64,000 nt of DNA, taken from Veillonella sp. (GTDB lineage: Bacteria; Bacillota; Negativicutes; Veillonellales; Veillonellaceae). Of this stretch, positions 16,513 through 25,390 are shown piece after piece (the stretch's first letter is position 1; each line of letters begins with the position of its first letter). Under the pieces are notes generated by a model, which had not been told where the DNA came from, ran no database searches, and saw nothing but the letters and a program-made list of their open reading frames with translations. The stretch is from positions 1-64,000 of the forward strand of contig NZ_JAGZMO010000011.1 of the NCBI RefSeq assembly GCF_018364065.1, read 5' to 3'. Position numbers and translations under genes: made by a program.

Positions 16513-17691
16513 ATGAATAAACTCGTGATTGTATTGATCGCATTTATGGCATCAATCGGGCCGTTAAGTACGGATATTTATCTGCCCGGATTGCCGGAAA
16601 TTGCCCATGATTTGGGAACAACAGCATCAGGCGGTCAGCTCAGTTTGACAGCCTGTTTTATAGGTTTAGCTTTAGGTCAGGTGCTCGTAGGGCCTTGGAG
16701 TGATGAAGTGGGCCGACGAAAACCGGTTATGGTATCATTTATCGGCTTTGGGTTGGCTTCTTTTTTATGTGGCACCGCCACATCACTGCCTTTATTTCTA
16801 CTATGGCGTTTTGTTCAAGGTTTGGCAGGCGCCGGCTGTATCGTATTGAGCCGCTCTATTGCGGGGGATACACATACAGGGCATGAGCTGACGCGCTTTA
16901 TTTCTCTCTTGGTACTGATTACATCCATCGTACCGATTGGCGGGCCGGTCCTAGGTGGTATTATTCTTACCTATGCCGGTTGGGAAGCCATTTTCCTTCT
17001 CCTCACCGCTTGCGGCGTGCTGGGGGCCATTTGGACTTTGGCCGGTTTACCGGAAACGTTACCACCGGAAGCACGTGTGGAAGGGGGCTTGAAAAGCTCA
17101 GTTCAAAATATGAAGGCCCTTTGGCAGAATGAATCGTATCGCGGTTATTTATTAGTTCAGGGCTTTGCATCGATGGGCTTATTTGGTTATATCGGCGCCT
17201 CTCCGTTTATTATGGAAGGCATGTATGGATTTACGCCTACGGAATTCAGTATTTTCTTCGGTATCGGTTCCGCCGCATTAGCTTTAGGCGCTCAGATTTT
17301 TGGACGACTCAGTCAAAGCCTGGGAGAACATGCTATTTTATGGGCCGGTAATATAGCCGGTGTAGTCATCGGACTCTTCATCGCCGTATTAGCTTGCATT
17401 CAACCTGAATCACCTTGGTTTATTATGATTGCTTTGGTCTTGTTAATTTTCAGCTGCGGCATTACCTTACCTCTCAGCTTTTCATCGGCTATGAACGCAC
17501 ATAAAGGTGTATCCGGCAGTGCTTCAGGCCTCTTAGGAGTTATTTCCTTCTTGGCCGGTGCTGTAGCATCGCCTTTAGTAGGGATCGGCGGCGGTCATAG
17601 CATGTGGCCTTTGGCGCTTTTAATTATAGCTGAACATGGAGCCTCTTTAATGAGTATGAAAATATTTACAGAGCGTGTAAACGCAGAATAA
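16513..17691 (+). CDS. Bcr/CflA-family multidrug efflux MFS transporter
   Basis: 392 residues with about 12 membrane helices. The N-terminus MASIGPLSTDIYLPGLPEI is the hallmark of the Bcr/CflA group of proton-driven drug exporters. LVGPWSDEVGRRKPVM is the loop 2-3 MFS motif, and the SIVPIGGPVLGG region is the motif C of antiporters. GAGAGGTGA precedes the ATG. Inner membrane. Substrate unknown. It stands alone, with repeats downstream. Confidence 0.88.
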   Translation: MNKLVIVLIAFMASIGPLSTDIYLPGLPEIAHDLGTTASGGQLSLTACFIGLALGQVLVGPWSDEVGRRKPVMVSFIGFGLASFLCGTATSLPLFLLWRFVQGLAGAGCIVLSRSIAGDTHTGHELTRFISLLVLITSIVPIGGPVLGGIILTYAGWEAIFLLLTACGVLGAIWTLAGLPETLPPEARVEGGLKSSVQNMKALWQNESYRGYLLVQGFASMGLFGYIGASPFIMEGMYGFTPTEFSIFFGIGSAALALGAQIFGRLSQSLGEHAILWAGNIAGVVIGLFIAVLACIQPESPWFIMIALVLLIFSCGITLPLSFSSAMNAHKGVSGSASGLLGVISFLAGAVASPLVGIGGGHSMWPLALLIIAEHGASLMSMKIFTERVNAE

Positions 17692-17720
17692 GTCATAACC
17701 GAAGATATAAGAGGTTGTTA

Positions 17721-17800
17721 AATTTAAACTAGATAATTTAAACCATATAGTTGAACCATATATTTGAACCAGATAATTTAAACTATATATTTGGACTAGT
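17721..17800. repeat. 13-14-bp tandem repeat, about 6 copies
   Basis: Copies such as ATAATTTAAACCAT (17733-17746), ATAGTTGAACCAT (17747-17759) and ATATTTGAACCAG (17760-17772), then ATAATTTAAACTAT. Non-coding, between the transporter gene and the panD promoter. Confidence 0.8.
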
Positions 17801-17858
17801 ATTTATATAAAAATCTTCACCCAAAGTGCAACGGAAAGAGCCAATGGACAATTATGGG

Positions 17859-17887
17859 TGGATATAATGTGTGTTTTATGGTATAGT
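17859..17887 (+). promoter_or_regulatory. probable promoter of the pan operon
   Basis: TGGATA (17859-17864), 17-base spacer, TATAGT (17882-17887) with an extended -10 TGG. A second TATAAT at 17863 lacks a partner -35. Confidence 0.45.
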
Positions 17888-18067
17888 GCAGTGGGAGATA
17901 GTATTCTGTTGAAACTATACTCTATCTGACACACAATGCTTCATGTAAACAACTGACCATAACCCTGCGCGGCGAAGAGTAATCTTATGGATATTCATAT
18001 TGCGGCGGAGGCTTATATTGCATGTAATCGGTGTTCGATGGAAATTCCTCGAACACCGTTTTTTTAT
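17888..18067 (+). promoter_or_regulatory. structured panD leader ending in an attenuator-type terminator
   Basis: About 180 bases separate the likely promoter from panD. Hairpins are visible: GATAG..CTATC around 17897-17936, and CCATAA / TTATGG (17957-17990) enclosing CCCTGCGCGGCG. The leader ends with the perfect 10-bp stem CGGTGTTCGA / TCGAACACCG and seven T (18029-18065), only 17 bases before the panD ATG. A terminator here must be bypassed for panDC to be expressed, which is the layout of a riboswitch or attenuator. Known pan-motif RNAs sit at such positions, but I cannot confirm a match. Confidence 0.55.
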
Positions 18068-18082
18068 GTAAAGGAGAAACAG

Positions 18083-18475
18083 ATGATTCGTGAAGTATTA
18101 GCCGGGAAGATTCATCGCGCTACGGTGACTCAGGCGGCACTTGATTATGTAGGAAGTATTACGGTCGATTCAGAATTATTGAAAGCGGCCGGTATCTACG
18201 AATACCAGAAAGTAGATATTGTAAATGTAAACAATGGAGAACGTTTTCAGACTTATACCATTTGCGGGGAACCGAACAGTGGTGTCATTTGTCTGAATGG
18301 AGCGGCGGCCCGCTGTGCCTGTACGGGGGACACAGTGATTATTATGGCCTATGCTCAAGTAAACGAGGAGGAAATAGAAACACATAAACCGTCCGTCGTA
18401 TTTGTGGATGAGAAGAATAGAATTGCCCGATTAACGAACTATGAGAAGCATGGTTTGTTAGCTGATATGAAGTAA
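18083..18475 (+). CDS. panD: aspartate 1-decarboxylase
   Basis: Pyruvoyl enzyme making beta-alanine for pantothenate. The frame is open from 17987, but that part crosses the leader terminator. AAAGGAGAA and the family N-terminus MIREVLAGKIHRATVTQA fix the start at ATG 18083 (130 residues). The self-cleavage site is Gly-Ser in DYVGSITVD (residues 24-25). IVNVNNGERFQTY and CLNGAAAR complete the active site. First gene of panD-panC-transporter. Confidence 0.95.
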   Translation: MIREVLAGKIHRATVTQAALDYVGSITVDSELLKAAGIYEYQKVDIVNVNNGERFQTYTICGEPNSGVICLNGAAARCACTGDTVIIMAYAQVNEEEIETHKPSVVFVDEKNRIARLTNYEKHGLLADMK

Positions 18476-18533
18476 TTGTGTTGTCAGAGCAGAACTATCT
18501 TCACATACACAAACAACGAAAGGATTAGGTAAA

Positions 18534-19391
18534 ATGAATATTGTAAGAACTGTTGATGATGTACGAAATCAGGTAAGAGAATGGCGCAAAGCCGGCATGA
18601 CGGTGGGACTCGTGCCAACCATGGGATATTTGCACGAAGGTCATGCGTCCCTTATAAAACGCGCCGTAGCGGAGAATGACCGCGTCGTGGTGTCCACCTT
18701 TGTAAATCCTGTACAATTTGGACCCACAGAGGATTTGAGCACCTATCCGCGAGATGAAAAGCGCGATGCCGATTTATGTGAATCCGTAGGAGCACATCTT
18801 ATGTTCCATCCTACGCCGGATGAAATGTACAAGAATCCTAAAGTATCCCTTGTGGTGAAAGATCTTAATGATCATCTCTGTGGCGTAACGCGTCCTGTAC
18901 ATTTCCATGGTGTGTGTACGGTGGTTATGAAGTTGTTCAACATTGTCACACCGGATAAGGCGTACTTTGGTGAAAAAGATGCGCAGCAATTGGCCATTGT
19001 ACGTAAAATGGTGGAAGACTTGAATGTGCCGGTGCAGATTGTAGGCTGTCCGATTATACGCGAAGAAGACGGCTTGGCCAAATCATCACGCAATACCTAT
19101 TTGTCGCCGGAAGAGCGGGAGGCCGCATTGTGCTTGAGCCGCAGCATTTTCTACGGACAGGATCATATAAAACCGCAAATGAAAGCGGCTGAATTGATCG
19201 CAGGTATGGAAGCGATTATTCAGAAAGAACCGTTGGCCCGGATTGAATACTTAAAAGTGGTTGATGCTCTTTCCATGGAAGATGTGGCCATTGTGGACCG
19301 CCCTGTATTGGTTGCGATGGCTGTGAAAATCGGCAAGACCCGTTTAATCGATAACTTCAGTTTTAATCCGGCCGGGCAGGACGGGGAATAG
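18534..19391 (+). CDS. panC: pantothenate synthetase (pantoate-beta-alanine ligase)
   Basis: Joins pantoate and beta-alanine with ATP. Motifs: PTMGYLHEGHASLIKRA (ATP-site HxGH), FVNPVQFGP, HFHGVCTVVMKLFNIV, YFGEKDAQQL and KSSRNTYLS (KMSKS-like). 285 residues is full length. AAAGGATT lies upstream. The next gene begins 9 bases after its stop. panB and panE, which make pantoate, are absent here. Confidence 0.95.
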   Translation: MNIVRTVDDVRNQVREWRKAGMTVGLVPTMGYLHEGHASLIKRAVAENDRVVVSTFVNPVQFGPTEDLSTYPRDEKRDADLCESVGAHLMFHPTPDEMYKNPKVSLVVKDLNDHLCGVTRPVHFHGVCTVVMKLFNIVTPDKAYFGEKDAQQLAIVRKMVEDLNVPVQIVGCPIIREEDGLAKSSRNTYLSPEEREAALCLSRSIFYGQDHIKPQMKAAELIAGMEAIIQKEPLARIEYLKVVDALSMEDVAIVDRPVLVAMAVKIGKTRLIDNFSFNPAGQDGE

Positions 19392-19400
19392 GAGCGGCGC

Positions 19401-20405
19401 ATGAAACAAACAACGAAAGCGTCACTTCCGATGGCTGAACGAATTACCGGGGCCGTTACGAAATACATTGGAGCTATCATTATTCTGTTTTCTTTATGGG
19501 CCTGTGTAACGCCGGGCGTATTCAGCTGGACCGTAAACTATACGGCCACCTTCTTAGGTATTGCCATGTTCGGCATGGGCCTTTCTATTAAGGCACGGGA
19601 TTTTAAAATCGTGTTGGCTAAGCCGAAAGAAGTATTGTTGGGCGGCGTACTGTTGCAATACACCATCATGCCCTTAACTGCATTCCTGCTGTGTAAGGCG
19701 CTGCAGCTGCCTACAGATATTGCCATCGGCGTAATTTTAGTAGGCTGTTGTCCAGGCGGTACGGCCAGCAATGTAATCACCTACATTGCGAAAGGGGACG
19801 TGCCTTTATCGGTAGGGATGACCATCGTGTCCACCTTGCTGGCGCCGGTCATTACACCGTTCCTGATTTTTATGCTCGGCGGTACCTGGATTACCATTCA
19901 GTTCTGGGCCATGGTTATGTCCGTCGTTAAAATCGTGCTTTTACCTGTATTAGTCGGTATTTTCATTCATCACTATATGGGCGAACGATTGAAGTCGTTG
20001 ATTACGATTATGCCTTTAGTCTCGTCCATTGCCATCGTGCTTCTCATCGCCGGTATTATCTCGGTGAACGTGGATAAAATTTTCTCTGCCGGTCTTTTAG
20101 TGCTGGCTGTGGTGATTTTACACAATCTCATCGGCATGACATTGGGACTTACAGCAGGGAAATTGCTGAAGGTTACTTATCCGAAAGCTACGGCCATCGC
20201 CATCGAAGTGGGCATGCAGAACAGCGGACTTGCCGTTTCACTGGCCGCACTTCATTTCGCCATGAATCCGCTGGCTACCTTGCCGGGCGCTATTTTCAGC
20301 GTATGGCATAACATCTCCGGTGCTATCTTTGCAAGCATACGGCAGCGACATGATGAACCGGACGCGGATGAACTCGTTGATGGCGTTGAAAGCTTGAGCA
20401 AGTAG
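19401..20405 (+). CDS. BASS-family transporter, PanS-like (ketopantoate/pantoate uptake?)
   Basis: 334 residues with about 10 membrane helices in the bile acid:sodium symporter fold. Motifs: AMFGMGLSIKARDF, VGCCPGGTASNVITYIAKGDV (the Na/substrate crossover region) and IEVGMQNSGLAVSLA. It follows panC by 9 bases in the same operon. A BASS member, PanS, moves ketopantoate in Salmonella (established), and here panB/panE are missing from the cluster. Import of pantoate or ketopantoate is therefore the best inference. The substrate is not proven by sequence. Confidence 0.8.
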   Translation: MKQTTKASLPMAERITGAVTKYIGAIIILFSLWACVTPGVFSWTVNYTATFLGIAMFGMGLSIKARDFKIVLAKPKEVLLGGVLLQYTIMPLTAFLLCKALQLPTDIAIGVILVGCCPGGTASNVITYIAKGDVPLSVGMTIVSTLLAPVITPFLIFMLGGTWITIQFWAMVMSVVKIVLLPVLVGIFIHHYMGERLKSLITIMPLVSSIAIVLLIAGIISVNVDKIFSAGLLVLAVVILHNLIGMTLGLTAGKLLKVTYPKATAIAIEVGMQNSGLAVSLAALHFAMNPLATLPGAIFSVWHNISGAIFASIRQRHDEPDADELVDGVESLSK

Positions 20406-20480
20406 ACAACAAATGATTAGATAAAAAAATGAGTAGATAATCAGCGAATAGATAACTAGCCAATAGATAATAAATAGCCG
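20404..20480. repeat. degenerate 15-18-bp tandem repeat, about 4 copies
   Basis: Units built on (A/G)ATAGATAA: GAGTAGATAATCAGCG, AATAGATAACTAGCC, AATAGATAATAAATAGCC. They lie between the PanS-like gene and its terminator. The same AGATAATAAATA string recurs in the separate repeat after recQ. Confidence 0.7.
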
Positions 20481-20486
20481 GAAATA

Positions 20487-20524
20487 AAAAAGAGCCTTGC
20501 CACTGATGTGGTAAGGCTCTTTTC
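20487..20524 (+). terminator. terminator of the pan operon
   Basis: AAAAGAGCCTTGCCAC / GTGGTAAGGCTCTTTT with loop TGAT and one mismatch. Confidence 0.9.
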
Positions 20525-20618
20525 GTTTGCTAACTTGAATGCAGTATCCTTATGGCAAGTGCATAAACTATAGAGTGAATAAAAAACTTTGTGAAGCTTA
20601 AGCTCATATCTCTATGAA

Positions 20619-21512
20619 TTAAACAACAGCATAAGGGGCGTTTTCCTTATAATAGGACTGCAGAATTTCGATGAATGTAGGGAGGCTTTCCTTCGTATTG
20701 TCCTTACGGGTGCAAAGGACACAGGGAATGGTGCCGGCGCTTTCAAATGGAATCCACACGAACTCATGGCTGTAATCGTTGAGCAGGCCCGGAATGAGGC
20801 AGACAGCCCGGTTGGACGCAATATTGATGAGGGTCGTTTCATGTGTTTCGCTGGTCAAGGTTGGAATGTTCAGCAAATTGACGGCAGTGCGTTGCGCTTT
20901 TTGCAATTCTTTAGGGCTCCCGCCGCCCACTAACAAGGTGCGCCCTTTTAAATGTTCATAGTCAGCCACGTCAAGATTGGCTAACTCATCATTTTGATTG
21001 ACGACCAGATAAATATGACTGTCATATAGTTTGTGCTCTTTAACCTCAGTATGGGGTGTTAGAAATGATTGGATGGCGAAGAACACATCATACTTGTATT
21101 GAAGAAAGTCGGCATAACTTTGAGGCCCAGCATCAATTGTTACATCGACAAAAATATCCGGATATATTTGATTGAATGTTTTAATAGCGTCCGGTAAGGC
21201 TAATAAAGTTGTACGGTACGGAAGGCAGATGCGGATAACGTCATTGTAGTCCTGACTGAAATTGCGACATGTTTCAATGGTCCGCCTCAAATCGGCGCGC
21301 ATTATACGCAGGTCTTCGCAGAATCGCTCGCCTGCAAGCGTGAGCGCAGCCCCTTTGCCGGAACGTAGAAAAATTTGGAAGCCCACTTCCGCTTCTAAGG
21401 ACTTAATCTGATACGATAAGGCAGGTTGTGTAATGAAGAGATTCTCTGCGGCCCGATTAAAATTCAATGTATTTGCTAATTCGAGGACACAGTCAATTTG
21501 TTTAGTATTCAT
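20619..21512 (-). CDS. LysR-family transcriptional regulator
   Basis: 297 residues. GAGGG selects ATG 21512 over an in-frame start 51 bases upstream. Winged HTH at residues 1-60 (LELANTLNFNRAAENLFITQPALSYQIKSLEAEVG), then a type-2 periplasmic-binding-like effector domain from about residue 90. It is divergent from the NAD(P)-binding gene at 21682, the usual layout for a LysR gene and its target. Effector unknown. Confidence 0.88.
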   Translation of the reverse strand: MNTKQIDCVLELANTLNFNRAAENLFITQPALSYQIKSLEAEVGFQIFLRSGKGAALTLAGERFCEDLRIMRADLRRTIETCRNFSQDYNDVIRICLPYRTTLLALPDAIKTFNQIYPDIFVDVTIDAGPQSYADFLQYKYDVFFAIQSFLTPHTEVKEHKLYDSHIYLVVNQNDELANLDVADYEHLKGRTLLVGGGSPKELQKAQRTAVNLLNIPTLTSETHETTLINIASNRAVCLIPGLLNDYSHEFVWIPFESAGTIPCVLCTRKDNTKESLPTFIEILQSYYKENAPYAVV

Positions 21513-21681
21513 ACATATCCCTCTAAATGATATAATTATTTTATTAATAATAAAGTTAATCAATTGGATAATTTTATTATAATAGCCTATACTGAAATCA
21601 TCAAGAGGAAAGCTTGATAGCTTAAATTAAAAGTAATTTTTGTTAGAAAATATTAGAAAAAATTTTGAGAGGAAATATGAT

Positions 21682-22287
21682 ATGAAAGAAAAAATTTTGA
21701 TTATTGGTGCCACCGGTTCTATCGGTCGCAAAGTAAGAGATACCCTATTGGAGCGTACTGATTGGGAATTGGTTTTATTCTCCCGTCAGGCAGGCCGCAT
21801 CGCTGTTGATGACAGTCGTGAAACAGCAATTAGCGGCAATGTATATAACGAAGCTGAATTAGTGGACGCTATGGAAGACGTTACGGCAGTAGTTGTAGCC
21901 TTGACCGGTGACTTGGGGGCTATGGCTAAAGCGATTGTAGGGGCTATGAAGAAAGTCGGTTTAGAACGTATTATCTTCATTTCTTCCATGGGGATTTACA
22001 ATGAAATCCCTGCCCGAATCGGCAGCAACGGTAACTTGGAGCACAATCCGGTGTTACAGACATACCGTGAAGGGGCTGATGTGGTGGAAGCATCGGGCTT
22101 ACAATATACAGTAATTCGTCCGGGTTGGTTCGATAACGGTACTACGGAATTTACCATTTCCCGTAAAGGCCAGCCATTCGAAGGACATGATGTATCTCGT
22201 CAGGCAATTGCAGACTTTATTTTAAATCTTTTGGAAGATGGTACCGTGTATATTAATGAAAGAGTAGGCATTCATCGTCCGGACTAA
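21682..22287 (+). CDS. NAD(P)-binding protein, atypical SDR (NmrA/YwnB-like)
   Basis: 201 residues from ATG 21682, chosen by GAGAGG and family N-terminus over an upstream in-frame ATG. The Rossmann loop is ILIIGATGSIGRKV (residues 4-17). AVVVALTGD and IIFISSMGIYNE follow, with YTVIRPGWFDNG after. It lacks the classical YxxxK dyad in its standard context, so it may be a quinone or flavin reductase or a redox sensor rather than a dehydrogenase. Divergent from a LysR gene that probably regulates it. Confidence 0.75.
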   Translation: MKEKILIIGATGSIGRKVRDTLLERTDWELVLFSRQAGRIAVDDSRETAISGNVYNEAELVDAMEDVTAVVVALTGDLGAMAKAIVGAMKKVGLERIIFISSMGIYNEIPARIGSNGNLEHNPVLQTYREGADVVEASGLQYTVIRPGWFDNGTTEFTISRKGQPFEGHDVSRQAIADFILNLLEDGTVYINERVGIHRPD

Positions 22288-22307
22288 AAAAACTGTTAAA
22301 TCCTTAA

Positions 22308-22394
22308 CACGAACACTTTATTTTCCAAGATAAAAACAGTGATGAAGTGGCAGCTCATGTAGAGCAATGGATTAAACAACATGTAAAGAAGTAA
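22308..22394 (+). pseudogene. 3' remnant of an alpha/beta hydrolase gene
   Basis: After a TAA at 22305, the frame reads HEHFIFQDKNSDEVAAHVEQ then WIKQHVKK-stop. This aligns without gaps to the C-terminus of the intact hydrolase just downstream (DHFLMANKNNQQLADLAEQW). The catalytic-histidine segment (EHF against DHF) is kept. No start or body remains, so it looks like the last 28 codons of a deleted tandem paralogue. Confidence 0.65.
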
Positions 22395-22450
22395 TTGTAT
22401 GATTGTAACTATATGGCCATAGGCTGTATAGTTACCAGAAAGGGGAACGT

Positions 22451-23587
22451 ATGAAACGACGTATTAAGAATTTAGTTATTAATTCTGTGTTAAGTGCTAC
22501 TTTATTATGGGGTGGCGTGCAGGCCGCAGAGCCGATTGTACTGGAAACACAAGGAAGTTATGCCGTAGGCGGCAGTGTAGTACATCATGATGGTATGTTT
22601 ACACAGGAAAATTTCGTATCACCGCAAGGGCAATCTGCTTATGGGGACCATGCGTATGTGTTTTACCAAATTCCTGTAAATGCCAATGAATATCCTATGG
22701 TATTCCAACATGGTGGAGCCCAGTCGAAACGTACATGGGAAACTACACCTGACGGCCGTGACGGGTTCCAAAACATTTTCCTTCGCAAAGGCTTCAGTGT
22801 ATATTTGATTGACCAGCCACGCAGCGGGGAAGCCGCAATATCTACGAAACCGAAGAAGGAAGGCGAAGCCTGGTCTGACAATCCGCTCTACGGCGACCAC
22901 ACCTTATTCATGCTGTCCCGCGTAGGCTATTTTGATGAAAACGACCAACCGAAATTATGGGAAGGCTCTCAATTCCCTGAAGGGCCTGATAGTTACAATC
23001 AATTCCAACGCTCTTGGACAATTGGTGCCGGCGAATTGGATAATGATGTGAATGCTGATGCCTTGGCTGAATTATTCGATGAAATTGGACCATCCATTTT
23101 AGTAACTCACTCCATGGGCGGTACTATCGGTTGGCGTACACCGCTGAGAACGGATAACGTGAAAGCAATCATCTCTTACGAACCGGGCGGAACTCCATTC
23201 CTCTTCCCTGAAACAGAAATGCCGAAACCAAGCGATGCTACATTCCCTGCATTGGGCGCATCTGCCATGGGCATTCCAATGGAAGACTTCTTAAAATTGA
23301 CTAAGATGCCGATCATTCTGTACTATGGCGACTTCATTCCTGATCATAAGGTAGCAGATGCCGGTCCGGATAAATGGCGTACAGAGTATGAAATGGCGAA
23401 ACAATTCGTTGATGCCGTAAATCGTCACGGCGGTGATGCGACTATCGTGCATTTGCCTGACATCGGCATTACCGGCAATGACCACTTCCTCATGGCTAAT
23501 AAAAATAATCAGCAGTTAGCCGACTTGGCGGAACAGTGGTTAGCGTCTAAGGGGTTAAATCATAAGAAGAATAATAGTGCTAAGTAA
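22451..23587 (+). CDS. exported alpha/beta hydrolase (esterase-like)
   Basis: 378 residues. Signal peptide at about 1-26 (basic start, VLSATLLWGGVQAA). The alpha/beta fold has the oxyanion region FQHGGAQSKR, a nucleophile elbow THSMGG with Ser221, and the histidine segment GNDHFLM near residue 344. Probably periplasmic. Substrate unknown, with esterase or lipase-like activity expected. AAGGGG precedes the ATG. The remnant of a sister gene lies just upstream, so this is one of a former tandem pair. Confidence 0.82.
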   Translation: MKRRIKNLVINSVLSATLLWGGVQAAEPIVLETQGSYAVGGSVVHHDGMFTQENFVSPQGQSAYGDHAYVFYQIPVNANEYPMVFQHGGAQSKRTWETTPDGRDGFQNIFLRKGFSVYLIDQPRSGEAAISTKPKKEGEAWSDNPLYGDHTLFMLSRVGYFDENDQPKLWEGSQFPEGPDSYNQFQRSWTIGAGELDNDVNADALAELFDEIGPSILVTHSMGGTIGWRTPLRTDNVKAIISYEPGGTPFLFPETEMPKPSDATFPALGASAMGIPMEDFLKLTKMPIILYYGDFIPDHKVADAGPDKWRTEYEMAKQFVDAVNRHGGDATIVHLPDIGITGNDHFLMANKNNQQLADLAEQWLASKGLNHKKNNSAK

Positions 23588-23600
23588 TATAGCAATTACA

Positions 23601-23647
23601 GGTCGGGCCCGTGGCGAAATTTTCGCTGCAGGCCCGGCTTTGTTTTA
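23601..23647 (+). terminator. terminator after the hydrolase gene
   Basis: GTCGGGCC..GGCGAAA / TTTTCGC..GGCCCGGC, then TTTGTTTT. The inner and outer stems are separated by small internal loops. Confidence 0.75.
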
Positions 23648-23648
23648 T

Positions 23649-23697
23649 AATAAACACTATTTAATGATTTAGAATAAACACTATGTATTATTTTATG
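23649..23697. repeat. two ~24-bp direct copies upstream of zwf
   Basis: AATAAACACTAT occurs at 23649 and again at 23673, each followed by a similar AT-rich dozen bases. A minimal example of the local tandem repeats seen elsewhere. Confidence 0.5.
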
Positions 23698-23774
23698 CGA
23701 AACGGGGAAATGATGTATTGCAGATGCAGTGTTTTATATCATACAAATTTCATTTTCTACCTGACGGCTTATAG

Positions 23775-23803
23775 ATGACATGAAGGGCCGCTTATGCTAT
23801 GAT
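23775..23803 (+). promoter_or_regulatory. promoter of zwf-pgl
   Basis: ATGACA (23775-23780), 17-base spacer, TATGAT (23798-23803) with extended -10 TGC. Confidence 0.6.
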
Positions 23804-23860
23804 AAAGTTATACTATTATGGTTAGATTTATTTTGAGAAAAGTATAGGAGATCAGAACCT

Positions 23861-25390
23861 ATGAGTGCAGGACCAATGACAGTTTCATATAATTACCGCG
23901 AGCAGCTTTGCATTGATGCGGCTCCGGGCCCGGGCGCCATTGTTATCTTCGGCGCATCCGGTGATTTGACAAAACGTAAGTTGTTGCCGGCCATTTTTGC
24001 TTTATACAAACGAAATCTATTGCCGGAACATTTTGCGGTAATCGGCGTAGCCCGTACGGCTATGACCAACGAAGAGTTTCAGGACGAAGTACGCGAAGCC
24101 TTAAAGGGGCAGGGCAACGAAGTGGACTCCTTCGTAGAACGCTTTTCCTATGTAGCCGGTCAATATACAGAAGCTGACACATTCAAGCGTCTGGACGAAG
24201 AGTTAGATCGCGTTACAGAAGAACATGGTACAGAGCATAACGCTTTGTTCTACCTGGCGATGCCGCCAACCATGTTTGAACCAATTGTAAAAGGACTTTA
24301 TGACGAAGGCTTATTAGAAGAAGACAAGGGCTGGTCCCGCGTTATCATTGAAAAACCGTTCGGTCATGATTTGGACAGTGCCGTTGAATTGGACAAAGCA
24401 CTGAAGAAATACATTAAAGAATCTCAGACATATCGTATTGACCATTACCTCGGCAAAGAAACAGTACAGAACATCTTGATGCTCCGCTTTGCCAATGCGA
24501 TTTTTGAACCATTGTGGAATCACACATATATTGAAAAAGTGGAAATTACGGTAGCGGAAGAATTGGGCGTTGAAAAACGTGCAGGCTACTACGACAAAGC
24601 CGGTGCGTTGCGCGACATGTTCCAGAATCACATGATTCAGATGTTGTCCCTCATCGCTATGGAACCGCCGGCCGTATTCGAAGCCGATGCGTATCGCGAT
24701 GAAATTGCAAAACTTATTTCCTCTATCCGTCCATTGGAAGGACAGGACTTGGGCAATATTTCCGTGCGCGGCCAATATGTGGAATCCGTAGATCCGGAAA
24801 AACCGGCTGTAGGCTATCGCAAAGAAGAAGGCGTGGCACCTCGTACACAGACTGAAACGTATGTGGCATTGAAGTTGTTCATCGACAACTGGCGTTGGCG
24901 CGGCGTTCCGTTCTACATGCGTACAGGTAAACGCTTACCGAAGAAACTCAGTGAAATTGCAATTACCTTTAAGCCGATTCCACATTCTATTTTCAAACCG
25001 ATTCGTCCAAAAGACTTCAATCAGAACGTCTTATTGTTGCGTATGCAGCCTCATGAAGGCATGGGCTTATCTATCGAAGTTAAGTCTCCGGGCTCCAAGC
25101 TTTGTGTAAATACATTGGAAATGGATTTCTCCTACAGTGACTTTATGCAGGGCGTAGACATTCCGGATGCGTATGAACGTCTTATCTTGGATGCCTTGTT
25201 AGGCGACCAGACATTGTTCGTTCGTAACGATACTGTAGAAGCTTCGTGGAAACTCTTCATGCCATTGTTACACGCTTGGGAAAACAATCTTGATGCTGTT
25301 CCGCTTTGCTTCTATCCGGCTTTCAGCGAAGGGCCTAAGGAAGCCAATGAGATATTAGAAGGAGGAACCTTGTCATGGCGCAAGATCTAA
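23861..25390 (+). CDS. zwf: glucose-6-phosphate 1-dehydrogenase
   Basis: Oxidative pentose phosphate entry: G6P plus NADP to 6-phosphogluconolactone and NADPH. Motifs: IFGASGDLTKRKLLPA (nucleotide loop) and RIDHYLGKE (substrate/catalytic signature). VEITVAEELGVEKRAGYYD and RGVPFYMRTGKRL are also present. 509 residues is full length. AGGAG lies 9-10 bases before ATG 23861, and a second in-frame ATG follows five codons later. Its 3' end overlaps pgl by 16 bases. Confidence 0.96.
   Translation: MSAGPMTVSYNYREQLCIDAAPGPGAIVIFGASGDLTKRKLLPAIFALYKRNLLPEHFAVIGVARTAMTNEEFQDEVREALKGQGNEVDSFVERFSYVAGQYTEADTFKRLDEELDRVTEEHGTEHNALFYLAMPPTMFEPIVKGLYDEGLLEEDKGWSRVIIEKPFGHDLDSAVELDKALKKYIKESQTYRIDHYLGKETVQNILMLRFANAIFEPLWNHTYIEKVEITVAEELGVEKRAGYYDKAGALRDMFQNHMIQMLSLIAMEPPAVFEADAYRDEIAKLISSIRPLEGQDLGNISVRGQYVESVDPEKPAVGYRKEEGVAPRTQTETYVALKLFIDNWRWRGVPFYMRTGKRLPKKLSEIAITFKPIPHSIFKPIRPKDFNQNVLLLRMQPHEGMGLSIEVKSPGSKLCVNTLEMDFSYSDFMQGVDIPDAYERLILDALLGDQTLFVRNDTVEASWKLFMPLLHAWENNLDAVPLCFYPAFSEGPKEANEILEGGTLSWRKI

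Noticed and set aside
17987..18082. Upstream extension of the panD open frame
   Set aside because: It would translate through a strong terminator hairpin. The ribosome site AAAGGAGAA and the family N-terminus place the start at 18083.
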